A stretch of DNA of 64,000 nucleotides from positions 33,232,001 through 33,296,000 of the forward strand of contig CM114273.1 of assembly GCA_050084515.1 (NCBI GenBank), given 5' to 3'. The position numbers and the translations under genes are program-made. The stretch's first letter is position 1; every line of letters begins with the position of its first letter. The DNA is from Blasia pusilla. Taxonomy: Eukaryota > Marchantiophyta > Marchantiopsida > Blasiales. The notes under the pieces are model-generated. The model worked only from the letters and a program-made list of their open reading frames with translations. It made no database searches and was not told the DNA's origin. Shown here in pieces: positions 42,607 to 54,150 of the stretch.

Positions 42607-43358
42607 GAGATATTTTAGTACTTCTTGTCTCGTTGTTTGGATGCCATGAGTTAGCATGGGATCGTGTGTGTTTGTGTGTGTGTTCGATGATAGCGATGTG
42701 TGTTGTGTAGCGATGTGTATGCGCACGACAACTGTCACGTCTTTTAGGATAGATCGGTGAGATCTAGTAGAGCGCCTTCGTGAGTAGTGGAGGACACGCT
42801 CAGTAGGTCGAGGATGACCTGTTGAGGCCCCGCGAAACCTGAGAGAGCAAGTTTCCCCTTCGTTTCCGCTCATTTGGAGCTATATTGAGGAACTAACTAT
42901 TTTAGATAAGTACCATTTTGAGTATATGATCGACTTTATATTTTTGGTAAGTGGCTCTTGACCTCCTACATCAGGTCAAGAGCCAAGGAGGTGACTTGGG
43001 AGAATAGGTTACCATGGAGAGAGCTTGGGAGAGGGTAGGGATATACTTCAAGGAGAGAGAGCTTGAGAGGTCATTCTCTCTTTGTTGAACCTCTTGGCAT
43101 GAGGCGGCGGAGCTATGGTCCCTTGCCTTGTGAGTGTAATCCAAGCCTCTCATTAGGAGAGTGGGTTTGGTTTGACATGAGAGAGAGTGCACACCTTTGA
43201 GAGCTATGGGGTGAGATGGTGTAGAGAGAGATTGGAGATATTTTAGTACTTCTTGTCTCGTTGTTTGGATGCCATGAGTTAGCATGGGCTCGTGCGTGTT
43301 TGTGCGTATGTTTGTTGACAGCGATGTATGTTGTGTAGCGATGTGTATGGGCACGACA
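42607..43358 (+). repeat. Gypsy 3' terminal blocks A-B-A'
   Basis: Block A (42607-42730) and block A' (43235-43358) are ~124-bp direct repeats: GAGATATTTTAGTACTTCTTGTCTCGTTG..GCACGACA. They flank block B (42731-43234), which matches the 5' end at 29645-30140. The same A-B-A' order is seen at 7842-8586. B begins TGTCACG and A' ends CACGACA, imperfect inverted ends. The LTR could therefore be B+A', A+B, or all three. Confidence 0.7.
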
Positions 43359-43539
43359 CCTTCCTTAGGACGGACATGGGTTCCAAGAGGTGGGATCCAC
43401 ACTTATAATCCATGATGGAAGGCAAGGCAAGGATTAGTGGAGCAATGAGGGAGGAGGGAGTGGAGGTGGAGGGAGGAAGAAACGGGGGAGTACGGAACAT
43501 GAAGGCAAGTAAGGGGAAGGAGAAAGAAGGGAAAGATGG

Positions 43540-43625
43540 GGCCCATATGGACAAGTCCTTCCATAGGACGGACATGGACATATCCAGGCACACACACTTT
43601 GTCGATATGCAACCTTGGGCCTACC
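43540..43625 (+). repeat. Dispersed repeat Z (terminal fragment)
   Basis: GGGGCCCATATGGAC, ATAGGACGGACATGGACAT and CACTTTGTCGATATGCAACCTTGG match the end of 8587-8870. As at 8.6 kb, it lies downstream of the gypsy A' block. Between them, 43359-43539 is a GGA/GAAG-rich purine tract. Confidence 0.5.
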
Positions 43626-44564
43626 GCGGGCTAATTTTTCCCCGCCTCCTACAATTTGAGCATGCATCCGTTCACGTGTCCTAAACCGTCGTGGGTCACT
43701 AGGGAACAAAAAAAATTGGAACAGACGATATATTGGGTATGAGCTGAGTGATAGAGTTTTTAAGTTGACCTTAGCAAATATAATGACAAGAGAAAGAGAT
43801 AATTTGAAGAAGCTCTTTTATAAGTTAGAGCTTAGCATGAATTGCCCAACACCTTTAGATATACTTCTTAATACTTGGGAAGTCCTCAAAACATATTGGC
43901 TTTCACCAGAGTGAATGGAAAGATAGAGAGGATGAAGATGAATAGAGGTAAGGTTGAGCATCCTAATTGAATGGGTTGAAATTTTCACAAAGGAGTGAAA
44001 CTCTCTTTGGTATGTAATTTTTTTCTACTATGATAATATTACTTTAATATGCTAAATTTGTACTTGGTTATCACATGTATAAAGTCAAGGTTCTAATTTT
44101 GATCTTATAGACAAAAGAAAAGGGAGAGAGAGTTGAGAGATTCACTTGGGGCATGTGAAGGTGGCCCTAGTCAACATACTATCGGCACCACGGTAATCTG
44201 ACTTCACGATAATTTTTTGTGCTACCTTATCTATATGAGAATATTCATTTTTTGTTGGATTTTTATTCCTATTCAGATCACTAAGCTTTCTTGTAATGCT
44301 CTCCTTTTTTGTAGGGGTGTGGGGACCGTGTGGTTCTACGTTGACACATTGGATGGAAATTAAAGAGAAAGAGGCATAGTCTACATAGAGTGAGCTGAAG
44401 GCTATTTGGCATACCCTTGTTTTGATTCAAGAGATGGTTTCCAATTTTGTAGTGGAATCATCTAAAAACCCAAGATCAACTTCTTTAGCTCCTACCTTCA
44501 ATGTGAAAAAAATATACATAGTCCCCAACCTTCTATTGCATCAAGTTTTCGTGAACCCTTATGC
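43626..44564. other. No gene recognised
   Basis: AT-rich. Short open stretches only. A phrase translating as HTLVLIQEMVSNFV (plus, near 44410) may be an old retroelement relic, but it is too short to assign. Confidence 0.35.
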
Positions 44565-44960
44565 AATATAAGGTTAGATCATCCTAATAATGCTACTCCA
44601 TAAACTACCTACGTCATATTATTATGACTCCTTCGATGTCTAATTCGGAACCATCAATCTAGACTTCTCCTCATATATTTGGGGCCGATTAGACTGATGG
44701 TGCACAATAAAAAATGGATGTTGAGAATCCAACAAGTATTTTGCTTTGTCCAGTTTGTTTTTAAGGATGGATTTTCTTTTCCTCTTTTATTTCAAGAATT
44801 TTCAAAATAAAATATGATACACTCACCAAATTTATTTCTCAACATAAAAGAAAACTCCCACCTAAAAGAATTTAGAGTTAGCTCCACTAAAGAAAGAAAG
44901 TAGTTGCAAAGTAAGGAGAGGACAGACTCATAGAGGAGTCTTGGAAAATTACAAGGAAAA
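44565..44960 (+). repeat. Direct repeat W (copy 2)
   Basis: Matches 27985-28370 in the same orientation (see there). It has an extra ~30 bp around 44680 (TTTGGGGCCGATTAGACTGATGG) not present in copy 1. Confidence 0.6.
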
Positions 44961-45609
44961 GCAAAATTGGAACAAATTGAAGGAAAAAGGGGAATTGATG
45001 GCCAAGAATTTTGTGTTGTGATTTGCACATGTTGATTTATGACTTATGAGACTCTCAAAGTAGTTGCAAGTTGTAGCTTCCTTACAAGTCTTAGCACTTC
45101 TATTTTGCTAGTCTACACAATCTGTCTATGTCGAGCAGTAGTCACAATGTTATATGAAGTTGTCTTGTGAGCATTATGATGTGCAAATAGCTTGTAAGTT
45201 CTGAGAGTGGCAAGTTTCCTGTCAGTCGCAAATTAGTTGCAAGTTAGTCACAAGCTAGTTGTACAAATTGATGGTAGCAAAATAGCTAAAAATTTGATAG
45301 TTGGGCACGTCAATCAAGCGCAAGCAAAGTAATGGAAGAATGAGGAAGTCCAAGGAGTAAAAAAAATTCAAGAATATACTCTATGAAAGAAGAAGTGGAA
45401 GATAAGAGGATTTGTAAGAAGCCATGCCCCCACTACTATACTTGCACATGAACGCATACAATTTTAATGACTATCAAAGGATTCATTAGAAAGAATGTTG
45501 AAAAAAGTTGATTTGGTGCAAATTTTCAGAGATTAGCTCTTATCATCAATGAAGCCCTTATGTAATTAATTGATTGAAAAGAGATAGACTTGCTTGTGGA
45601 GTAAGTGGA

Positions 45610-46225
45610 AGAAGTGTCTAGGAAGATCTTAGATATTGTTGGAATAATAGATCCCCTCCCTCTACATGGGCCACATGATCCATCAAGATAGGTTTATCTT
45701 CTTGAAGAAACCTTGAAGTCATAAATGAGGCAACAAACGCCCAACTCCCCAAAAAGGATGTTGCTGCACAAATAATTCTGAAGGAAAGTCTCACACCTCT
45801 GAAAGAAATAGACAAGATAGCTTGTCGTAATTTCATAAAGCCAAGGCACTATCATCTCCCTCAGATATATTTGGACTAAGAAGTTGATCAAAAGTTGTTA
45901 TAATAGAAGTGACAAAAGGGCCAACCAACATAAGAACTTTGAAGTGGAATGACAAGTTTGAAGAAGGTAGAATGAATTTTGTAGAAAAAATTGGGAGAGA
46001 ATCCCATTAGCCACTTGGGGATCTCCTAGATAAGATAAGAAATAACACCATTGTATAGCTCTTAAAAGAGGCTCATCTAAGAATTTTGATACATAGTCTA
46101 TGAAGTCAATTGTGACATCAAGAACCTAAACCTCTTTCATATAGATGCTAAAATTAGGACTAGATGGGGTATATGTCAAGGGAAGGCATGCAGGACACCA
46201 TATCATACATTTACTAGATTGGATT
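45610..46225 (-). pseudogene. Fragment of an RT-bearing retroelement (copy 1)
   Basis: Minus strand. It aligns with the plus strand at 61680-62280: CATGCCTTCCCTT, CCAAGTGGCT.ATGGGATTCTCTCCCA and GAGGGAGATGATAGTG at the nucleotide level, and RFLQEDKPILMDHVAHVE..LF..LRS against RFIQGDAPLLMNHAAHVE..LF..LRS in translation. It represents the region downstream of the RT core. All frames are broken; no host function. Confidence 0.6.
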
Positions 46226-46229
46226 ATAA

Positions 46230-49200
46230 TGTTTAAGAGAGAGATTTACTCCAAAGAAACGGGTTCACTTTACAAGGAGGATCCATAATGTGAATATCAT
46301 CAACAATAGAAGAGGAGAGAGAAGATGGAAATGATTGGGCTAATTCTCAAAAGGCACAAAAATATGCAATAGAAAAATATGACTCGTCTATGGGAATACC
46401 TTTATGCGTGCTACATGCTGATTGGAGAATACTCCATTTTTCATAAGTTGCATGATGAGAATAGATATCATGCGTATCAGAGGCATAAAAGGAGTAGAAA
46501 AATGGAATGAGTCTCGCTAGCATTCCTCTTGCAAAGCATAACTCCTCGAATATGGTTGTACGAGAATTAAATTGAATATGTTAGACATCAACTTTAATCG
46601 CTTTCCAATCTTGATAAATATCAACAATGGAGCCTATCCCACGAATCACTGCCTCACAACCACCAAGGATGGCCATTTCAAATTAATTTGGAAATAATTG
46701 CACACACCTTATATAGAGAGATAAAGTCAAATGCTGAATTTTTCGAGATAAAATAATAGCAAAGATGCTAAAAGCCCAGGCTTGATAGCTCTTGTGCTAA
46801 TGAGCGAGGAGTTTGAAGAAATGCTTTCGTACAAACCTCTAAGACAAGTTCATAGTCGGGATCCATTATATAATCTTCCACAAAAAAATGGTGTAAAATT
46901 TTTCTAAGAGAGATACTACATCCACACTTGGAACGGCTGAAAAGAGAGGTCACAATGCTTCAACCGAACCTGAAAATTAACCAACTTGCCCGATATAGAC
47001 TTTGCCAAAGGCGTTGTAGAAAGTGCTTCACATGATAGAAGACATGGGATATCTTAGATAATTTTGAATTTTTACAATCCTTACTTAATTTTAGCTTCAA
47101 GATAGAAAATTAATTTTCAATTCATAAAGCATGTGAAGATTACCTAAGAAGGATATAAACTTCTTATTTGTAATTCTTGGATACTTATTTATTCATTTAT
47201 TTCAATCCTTTGAAATAAGTTATAAGAGTTCTGAATCTCAAATCAAGTCTATTTTTTTGCATAAGGTATTGAATGTGAGGAAACTGGTATTGAATTTTAT
47301 TCAATATTTTTATGTTGCCTCCTCTCTATATTTCTCATTTTAGTAGTATTTTCTAATAATGGATTCTTACATTTTAAGCTTTGATTGTATTTTCATGTTC
47401 ATGGGATTGCATTTTTTTTCATGGAATTTTTCTTCTTCTTTTATTTCTTTATTAAAAAATGCCCAAAATTAAAAGAAGTTCATTTTAGTCTTAGAAGATT
47501 ATGTTTATTATAAATTAAGAAAAATTTACTCCATTACTAATTTCGAAAATATTCATTTTGATTTCTCACCCACCACACCACACCACACATAAACACTTTG
47601 TTTCTAATAGTGGACCTCTCTCACCAACTTCCTCGCCTTTGAATCCACTAGAATCTAGGGTTTCATATGAAAGTACTAGACCTTTCTATGACAAACTTGG
47701 ACATTTGGGATTCCCTTTTTGGACTTGGTTGAATCCATTTTTTTGTGAATACTCAATAGGATAATACAACTTCTAACTTCAAATATTTGGGTTCTAACAC
47801 TTTAAACATAGATGAAGCACTCAAGTTTCCTCTAGACCTAATCGCAAGCTCCAAAGAGATATAGTGCATGGGGATAGATTGGAGGTATTCCATGCACGGG
47901 GATGTATTGTTGAATTTTTTATCCTCCTACGCATGCAATATATGTAAGTACTCATAAATACATAGATTCTTACCTGGTTCACCCAAGCCCCATAGTGGTT
48001 TTACTCTCTCTAATCAGATTTTGATTCATGATTTGCCATCCGTTTTACTTTATGTGGATATGAAAGGAAATGGACACCCTACGTATGTAATCAGAAATAG
48101 TTATAAAAGAATGTCCACATCGCAGCAGTTACGCACACGATTCAATGAAAAAAAATGAGATGATCCACAAGAAATTGGCGCCCACTCATATACCCACAAA
48201 TGAACACAAGTTCGCTTGACAATTATCAAATGTTACCTCAAGGAGAATGCGAGAATGAGGTCGAAACACTTTCCTGATAAGCGGAAAGTGACTGCTCAGG
48301 TTTCAAATTTTGTCATAATTTTGAATATCCCTCATTTGCATAAACCATCAAGAACTCTCCAAAAACGCTTTCCATAGAGTTTCAACAATGAAAAGATCCT
48401 ACCACCTCCAAAAAAAAAAAAAAGCAAGGTGACTTCTTATGATTCCAATCCATCATCCTCTCCTTTGAGAGTAATTATCACAAACAAAAGAGTCTAAAGA
48501 AACTCTCATTTGTAACGATTCAAAAGTGGGAAGAAAGGAACAAATAAGATGTCAAGACCTTTGTAAAAGATGTGTACTTAGTCCACTAATTACTATCCCT
48601 GAGGAAAGTAACAAGTGGAATCAGTACGCATCTTTTTTAAAGGTCTTACTCCATGCACTCGGAACTGGATAGGCAAATATGCAATGGCAAATATAATTTT
48701 TAAATCATCTGCCAGGATAACTATTGATTAATTAATAATATCTTATTCGGAAGTACCACGATAAAAGTAACCTAAACGCAAGGAGACTAATGGTTCGGTC
48801 CCGACTTGGACAATGGATTATGCTCCTCATCGACAAGCACCCCGTAATCGAAAAACGAACATGATGGATCCAATAATACATAGATTAGTACCTGACCACT
48901 TTGCTCCAAAGATAAATTAAGCAAAGCTTCTCTTCACGTGTAGTCATAACAACGGACTCTTGTGGCCGTACTTTAAAGCTACGATATGACAGCATGACAC
49001 ATCTGCAATCTCACAATTTGTGCTTCCAGTGGTATTAGAATAGGAGGGAGGGTTTTGGCACTTATGTTTATGGTCCAATATCATCATTTAGTTGCCTTTT
49101 GGGGAGGCTTTTGGGTCCTCATCATATTATCTTTAATACTGTGGTAAACAACAAAGCAACTCCCTTGAACAGCCCTTATGGGCTGTAGCTAGCGTAGTTG

Positions 49201-49500
49201 AAAATCAGATCAAAAGTTTATTTTAGAAATTTTCGCATCACTACCAAGGATACCCAAGTTCATGTTTTACCTTCTTGTTCCAAATAGAAATTAAACAAAG
49301 CCTTGCCACATGGCATGTGGTCGTGTTATTGGCCTCATGTAGTCGTATCATTAGACCTCTATTTATGATATTTGACCACCAAAACCTAGAGCTTACTTGT
49401 GAGAAATGTGCATATCACTAATGTCCACACATTGAGAATGATCTACTATCATGAAGCTTGACCACAAAACTTAGAACCAACCAACTGGGAATGTGCACAA
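46230..49500. other. AT-rich intergenic sequence
   Basis: No gene, LTR boundary or strong repeat recognised. A 61-codon minus-strand stretch (46768-46953) could be more of the RT-element fragment. A CACCACACCACACCACACA tract lies near 47570 and an A12 run near 48411. Confidence 0.35.
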
Positions 49501-49504
49501 TCAA

Positions 49505-52500
49505 TTAATGATAGAGTCCAATGTCACAACCGATCGGTAAATGGTCGCTGGGGTGACTGTTGTTTGGTAAACCACCCTGGACTTCTCCCGCTCCTGGGCC
49601 AGGGAGTGTAAGAAGGGTTCTTGGCTTCCAACGCTCAGATGGGACAAATAGGATGTAATCCAGAGTGCCGACAAAAGTTGGCGTGTAGTTTGTGAACGGG
49701 GGTTCTTCCTTGATATGGGCATACAGACTTACCAGAGGTAAAGGACAAGTATGTTCGCCATGTAGATGCTGCACTGCAGGACATCTCACAGCACACTTTG
49801 GAAATTTCTCGTCTACTTCCCCAACCTCCATGTCTGACTGCTTCACTAATTCTTTTCTGCCCGAAACAAGATAGTTGTAGACCTGTTGTTCAGGATATAA
49901 GTATGCATTTGATAGGTCAGTAGTCTGAAGATGACTAAAATTAAGGCAAAACCTTGATTATGCTCCGATGTGTTGCACCACACTTAAGGCACGATGAGTA
50001 TTATGAATGCCACCTAAACATTTGAGAAAACTCTGAGAACTCTGACATGAACTGCACCAAGTACGTACAGGATCTCCAGGCAGAGAGTTGAAATCTCCAG
50101 TTATGAGTAACAGAGGGTCAGCTTCAAATTCTTCAGCGATCCTCTCTTTGAAGGCAACAAACGATTTCAGAAGATACTGTACTTGCGCCAGCTTCACATC
50201 CATCAAATCAGGGTCCCTGATTTGGTTTGCCATGTACCAAAACAATCTCAATATTGTACAACCTTCCTAAGGATGTGTTGCATTTAATGACGAGGATATC
50301 CAAATTACTGTTCAAAAGTAACAGGAACTACTCATTAAAGAATAGTAGTATCAAGACAAGTATGAAATGACAACGCAGCAAAGGAGCTTACCAGAAAATA
50401 TGGGTGTTGGCCAGGACAAAAATATGATCAGGTGCTTCCACAGGTCTGAAAACAGCTAGTATTCCTACACAATCACGTTTCAACCTGACATGCATATCAT
50501 TCATATCGCGTTCCTTTGATGGTGAATCTTCATCGTCATCTGCAAAATGCTCTCTGCAATCATGAGTTCTGTCTCTCACCTGAATTTCAGTAACCACTCA
50601 GATGATGATCTCACATAAGTAGGACCCACTGTATTGAGTTCTCCAGAATTATTCTGGTTGCCATTAAATGCTTACTGCTAGCCATCTCATTCCAGTCTTC
50701 AACCACAGCATAAGGTAAGAATATGGTAGTATGCCAGAAACGGATTACATATGTTTGATTACTGTGCTGAACAGAAATCATTGTGTGCCTTGCTTCATTA
50801 AATGTAAGTCGCATACTCTTCTCAAGCAATCTCAACTTCGACTACTCCAATCAGGAAAATTTGTGGTATCTCATTGCAAGTTCTTGCTTACATGATAGCA
50901 AGAACATAGAGAAAAATGTGTTATGAGAAAGCATTACAAAAGGAGACATACACTGGCAGTGAGCAATAGTAATCGAGAAATTCTAGAAAGAGAAATCAAG
51001 CTGTGTATCAAGACATTCTAAATTCAGATTTTCCACTTTTGCATCATTGAAAGGACAGATGTACACGAAAATCCTCACCACTGCTGTCTTCAACTGCTTC
51101 TGCTCCTCCTGATGGAGGTGAACGTGAAGGTACAAGATCATTATAGTCAACCAGTTCTTCTGCTAGTAGTGACACCCTGTTTCATTCCAAACCATATCAT
51201 CTACCCTTAACATGCACAAAGCACATCCAGAGAGTTGTTTGAAATGATGATAGGGACTCCACCAAAAAAAGTTGTTCTACAACAATATTGAGTCTAGAGA
51301 AAATTCAGAGGTAAAACTCTTAGCAAATTCATAACCCACTGAAAAGCCAAACATGAACCATCTGACAGTTTTATAATTCACTCACATCAGTGCAATCATG
51401 ATAGTTAGGAAAATTCATGTAGCAAATTTACCAAATCCCTTCATCATCTCTTATACCTTGTACGCCTAAAGAAAATGCCACATCCATCTCGCTTTTTGCT
51501 ACCACGTTGAACATAAACACTCCCATAACCTTCCTTGTCCAACAAATCTTTATAGAAAGTGTGATACTCATCTAGTTCCTGCAAACATCCAGTAAGAGGA
51601 GATGACTTCTCTGGTACTGAAGAAAAGAATCATAATATCCATTACTATGGAAGGTGGCCTCGCCTTTGAATAAGACACAGAATTTCAGCTTATCCTTACA
51701 GTTGAGCTTTCAAATGTTGCTCAAAGTTTCAACCCCCTTTCTCTTTATCCTTTATCTTCCAATATAACAACCCGAGCTCAGAGGCCACACCCACTATATT
51801 GACCTATACATCTATTACTTGGCCAAATTACCCACATCGCGGAGCCCCCAAGACTCTAATCAGAAAAGGTTACATGAAGCTTTGCTGATAGCTAGGAGTT
51901 GCTGCCCTCTAGAAATAGCACCAAACCCATATTCTAATGTGATGCAATAAAGTGATCTAGTTCAGGTAGTTGAAGTACCTGGATGCACAGTAGATCTGCA
52001 TCCAATGCTAAGAGGCGTGAGATAACTGCTTCTGACCGATTCTTCCACCTGTGTCAAGAGAAAGAAACGAAACATCAAGTCATGAAAACAGAAGAATGTG
52101 ATCATCATCCTCATACATGGGCCACTATAGAGAAACTAAGGAAAATGACCAAAGCTCCTCATTTTCACAATAGCCTTGCTAATTTCGGCACATCATGAAG
52201 CTTGCTGTGATATAGAGACATCATGAGGATATTTTTTAGGAGTATCAAAGAAAAATGTGGCAAAGCTGTCTCTGGTCGATAACTATGGGTGGTGGCAGCC
52301 AGCCACAGTGTACGCTAGCCGACGATGATACCTGAGGCAAGACCGAGGAGAATGCGGAAAGGATGCGCTCTTCACATATGCCTAGCAACACATTTGAACA
52401 TAGTGAGGAATGGTCTGTAAAGGGCATATGCAAATTGACTCTTGGAAAAAAAGCAGCAACTTACTTTCAAGTAAGGTCCAGTCTTGCCCTTTCCGACAAA

Positions 52501-52692
52501 TTATCTTTGCAAAAAGGCTCCAACACACAATCTGACATGAGAAGATAGGTTGGGGTCAGTTCAGGACAGGCTGAACTATCCAGGACCGTTGCCAAGTTGA
52601 TCAAGAGAACAACCCAAGGCTAATCTCCCTGAATTTTAAAAGGAGAAGGCATACCTGTGCAAGGATATTGTACGACACTATCCGAAGAAGGC
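49505..52692 (-). CDS. CCR4-4: CCR4 homolog 4 (EEP-family 3' exonuclease/deadenylase)
   Basis: Exons read 52692-52655, 52381-52332, 52048-51979, 51578-51457, 51176-51079, 50572-50392, 50216-50069 and 49882-49505 (stop included). All joins keep frame and use GT..AG. About 361 residues are visible. Motifs of the exonuclease-endonuclease-phosphatase fold: IVSYNILAQ (Asn), WKNRSEAVI, LLCIQELDEY (metal-binding Glu), RGSKKRDGCGIFFR, VRLKRDCVGI, VLANTHIFW, LITGDFNSLPGD (Asp/Asn), FTNYTPTFVGTLDYI and HPSDHLPIG (Asp/His). It resembles the plant CCR4-4/HESPERIN branch, which shortens poly(A) tails and has been linked to circadian mRNA control. The exon with IVSYN begins at an acceptor (GACAG|GCC). The N-terminus, probably an organelle-type leader, lies upstream and was not securely found. 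No stop or frame damage: an intact gene. Confidence 0.93.
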
Positions 52693-54150
52693 CTGTCACA
52701 GAAGACAACATATAGACCTTCAGGTATTACTATTTTGACTGGCCCTTTGGAGAATTGTACGGAAGACAGTGAGATAATGATAGTTTTGATTTTAACACAG
52801 CAGCGTTCTCAGGTATCACCTTATTCACACATCCATACAAGTGACACAATATTGGACTCCGTCTCAGGAAATCTTGGATTTTATTTTGATTTTGAGCTCA
52901 CATTTTTGTTTGTCGATAGGAGTGTGTGTATCCTCCACAGGCTTAAAGTAAGGCTTCCACATCGATTTTTGTTTACTCATTCTGCCATCTGATGTCTGAA
53001 CCATCACAAGACGAATTACCAGATATTAATATATAACGCCAACTCACAAATCTTCCGGCATTGCCCAGTATGAGACATGTAAGTTGTCGTCTCATACAAT
53101 GAAATCGAACTTGTGGATGCTCTAAAATCTTCTGCTCTCTGTCATTTGTAAGTGAGGGGAAAGCATGTAAGCTCTAGGGTTTCGAATCTACGGAACTTCC
53201 TGTTAAGAAGCTCTCAATGAGCTCATACTGACTCACAAAATTCATCCAGTGATACCATGCAGGAAATTATCTGCGGTCCATCCCTGCCATTTGCTAGTGA
53301 GTGGACCACATGTAGGATTTAGGGTTTAGCCCTCATAGAATTTGTCTTAATTCCCAATAAAAACTGGATTGCGAACACCAAGATGAGGTTACGGACTATC
53401 CACATTGGCTGAAAACAGCCACAACCAAGGACCGTCCTTGGAGCCCCGTGCCCTAATTTTCAGAGCGAGTAGGAACCAGGGACGGCCCTTGGCCCCAACA
53501 ACTCGTCGGAAACCTTGTTCGTATTACCAGAATGTGGTTCCGAAAGCTCGGAAATGGGAACTCTGACCAGTTAATTAATGGCCAAAACAAAGATTTCAAG
53601 GTGGGATGGGGATAGGCTACAAGAAGCTCTAAATGAGCTCCTAGCGACTCACAAAACCCATGAAGCGAGGTCACCCAGGCAATGAGTAAGGATCTCGGCC
53701 ATTCTCTAAATCTCACATAAGTCATCCCCTCGGATCTCAGCCTTTCTCTACATCTCGCACAAGTCATCCCCTCGGCACCTCTCCCTTCAACGACGCACAC
53801 GTAAATTGGGAGATTTCAAACCACGTGGAAAACTGACATGCTACCTCTTACGGTCACGAGGGCTGGAGCTCGTGCGATGGACAGGAACAACCGCATGAAT
53901 GTGCACCATTGAGTGTGGCAACTATGGGATTTTATCAAGACATTGGTCTAGGGGTTTCAGGCGCATGATTTGCATGAAACTCGTACCAAAATGTTCCATC
54001 CTTTACCCCAGGGTTTCGCTGGGCTTGCATTTGAGCGCAAACCAAAGATACCAGCCACAACAACCGACCTTGTCTGAAAATCTTAAGACTTAGGTTTATT
54101 GGAGTTCACAGTGCGTGGTTTCCTGTCCCCTGGATCTGTGGTTGTTCCGG
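52693..54150. other. Probable first intron/upstream region of CCR4-4
   Basis: No assigned exon. A 42-bp tandem duplication (AGTCATCCCCTCGGATCTC type) is at about 53690-53770. Two blocks around 53160-53300 and 53320-53360 share GTAAGTGAGGG../TAGTGAGTGGACC and TAGGGTTT words. One or more 5' exons of the CCR4 gene could be here but could not be fixed. Confidence 0.35.

Larger units (their letters stand above)
29645..43358 (+). mobile_element. Ty3-gypsy element with cytosine methyltransferase and PHD finger
   Basis: Plus-strand order: terminal block B (29645-30140), leader, Gag with two zinc knuckles, protease, C5 cytosine methyltransferase, RT, RNase H, integrase, PHD finger, polypurine tract, terminal blocks A-B-A' (42607-43358). 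RT before integrase makes it Ty3-gypsy. After removing the two insertions (33391-36315 and 39927-41166) about 9.5 kb remains. Gag is in one frame. The zinc-knuckle-to-protease part and everything from methyltransferase motif IV to the PHD finger share another frame, broken only by stops. The 5' terminal repeat lacks block A, and no primer-binding site or target duplication was found. The copy is dead, but the architecture is readable. Confidence 0.85.
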
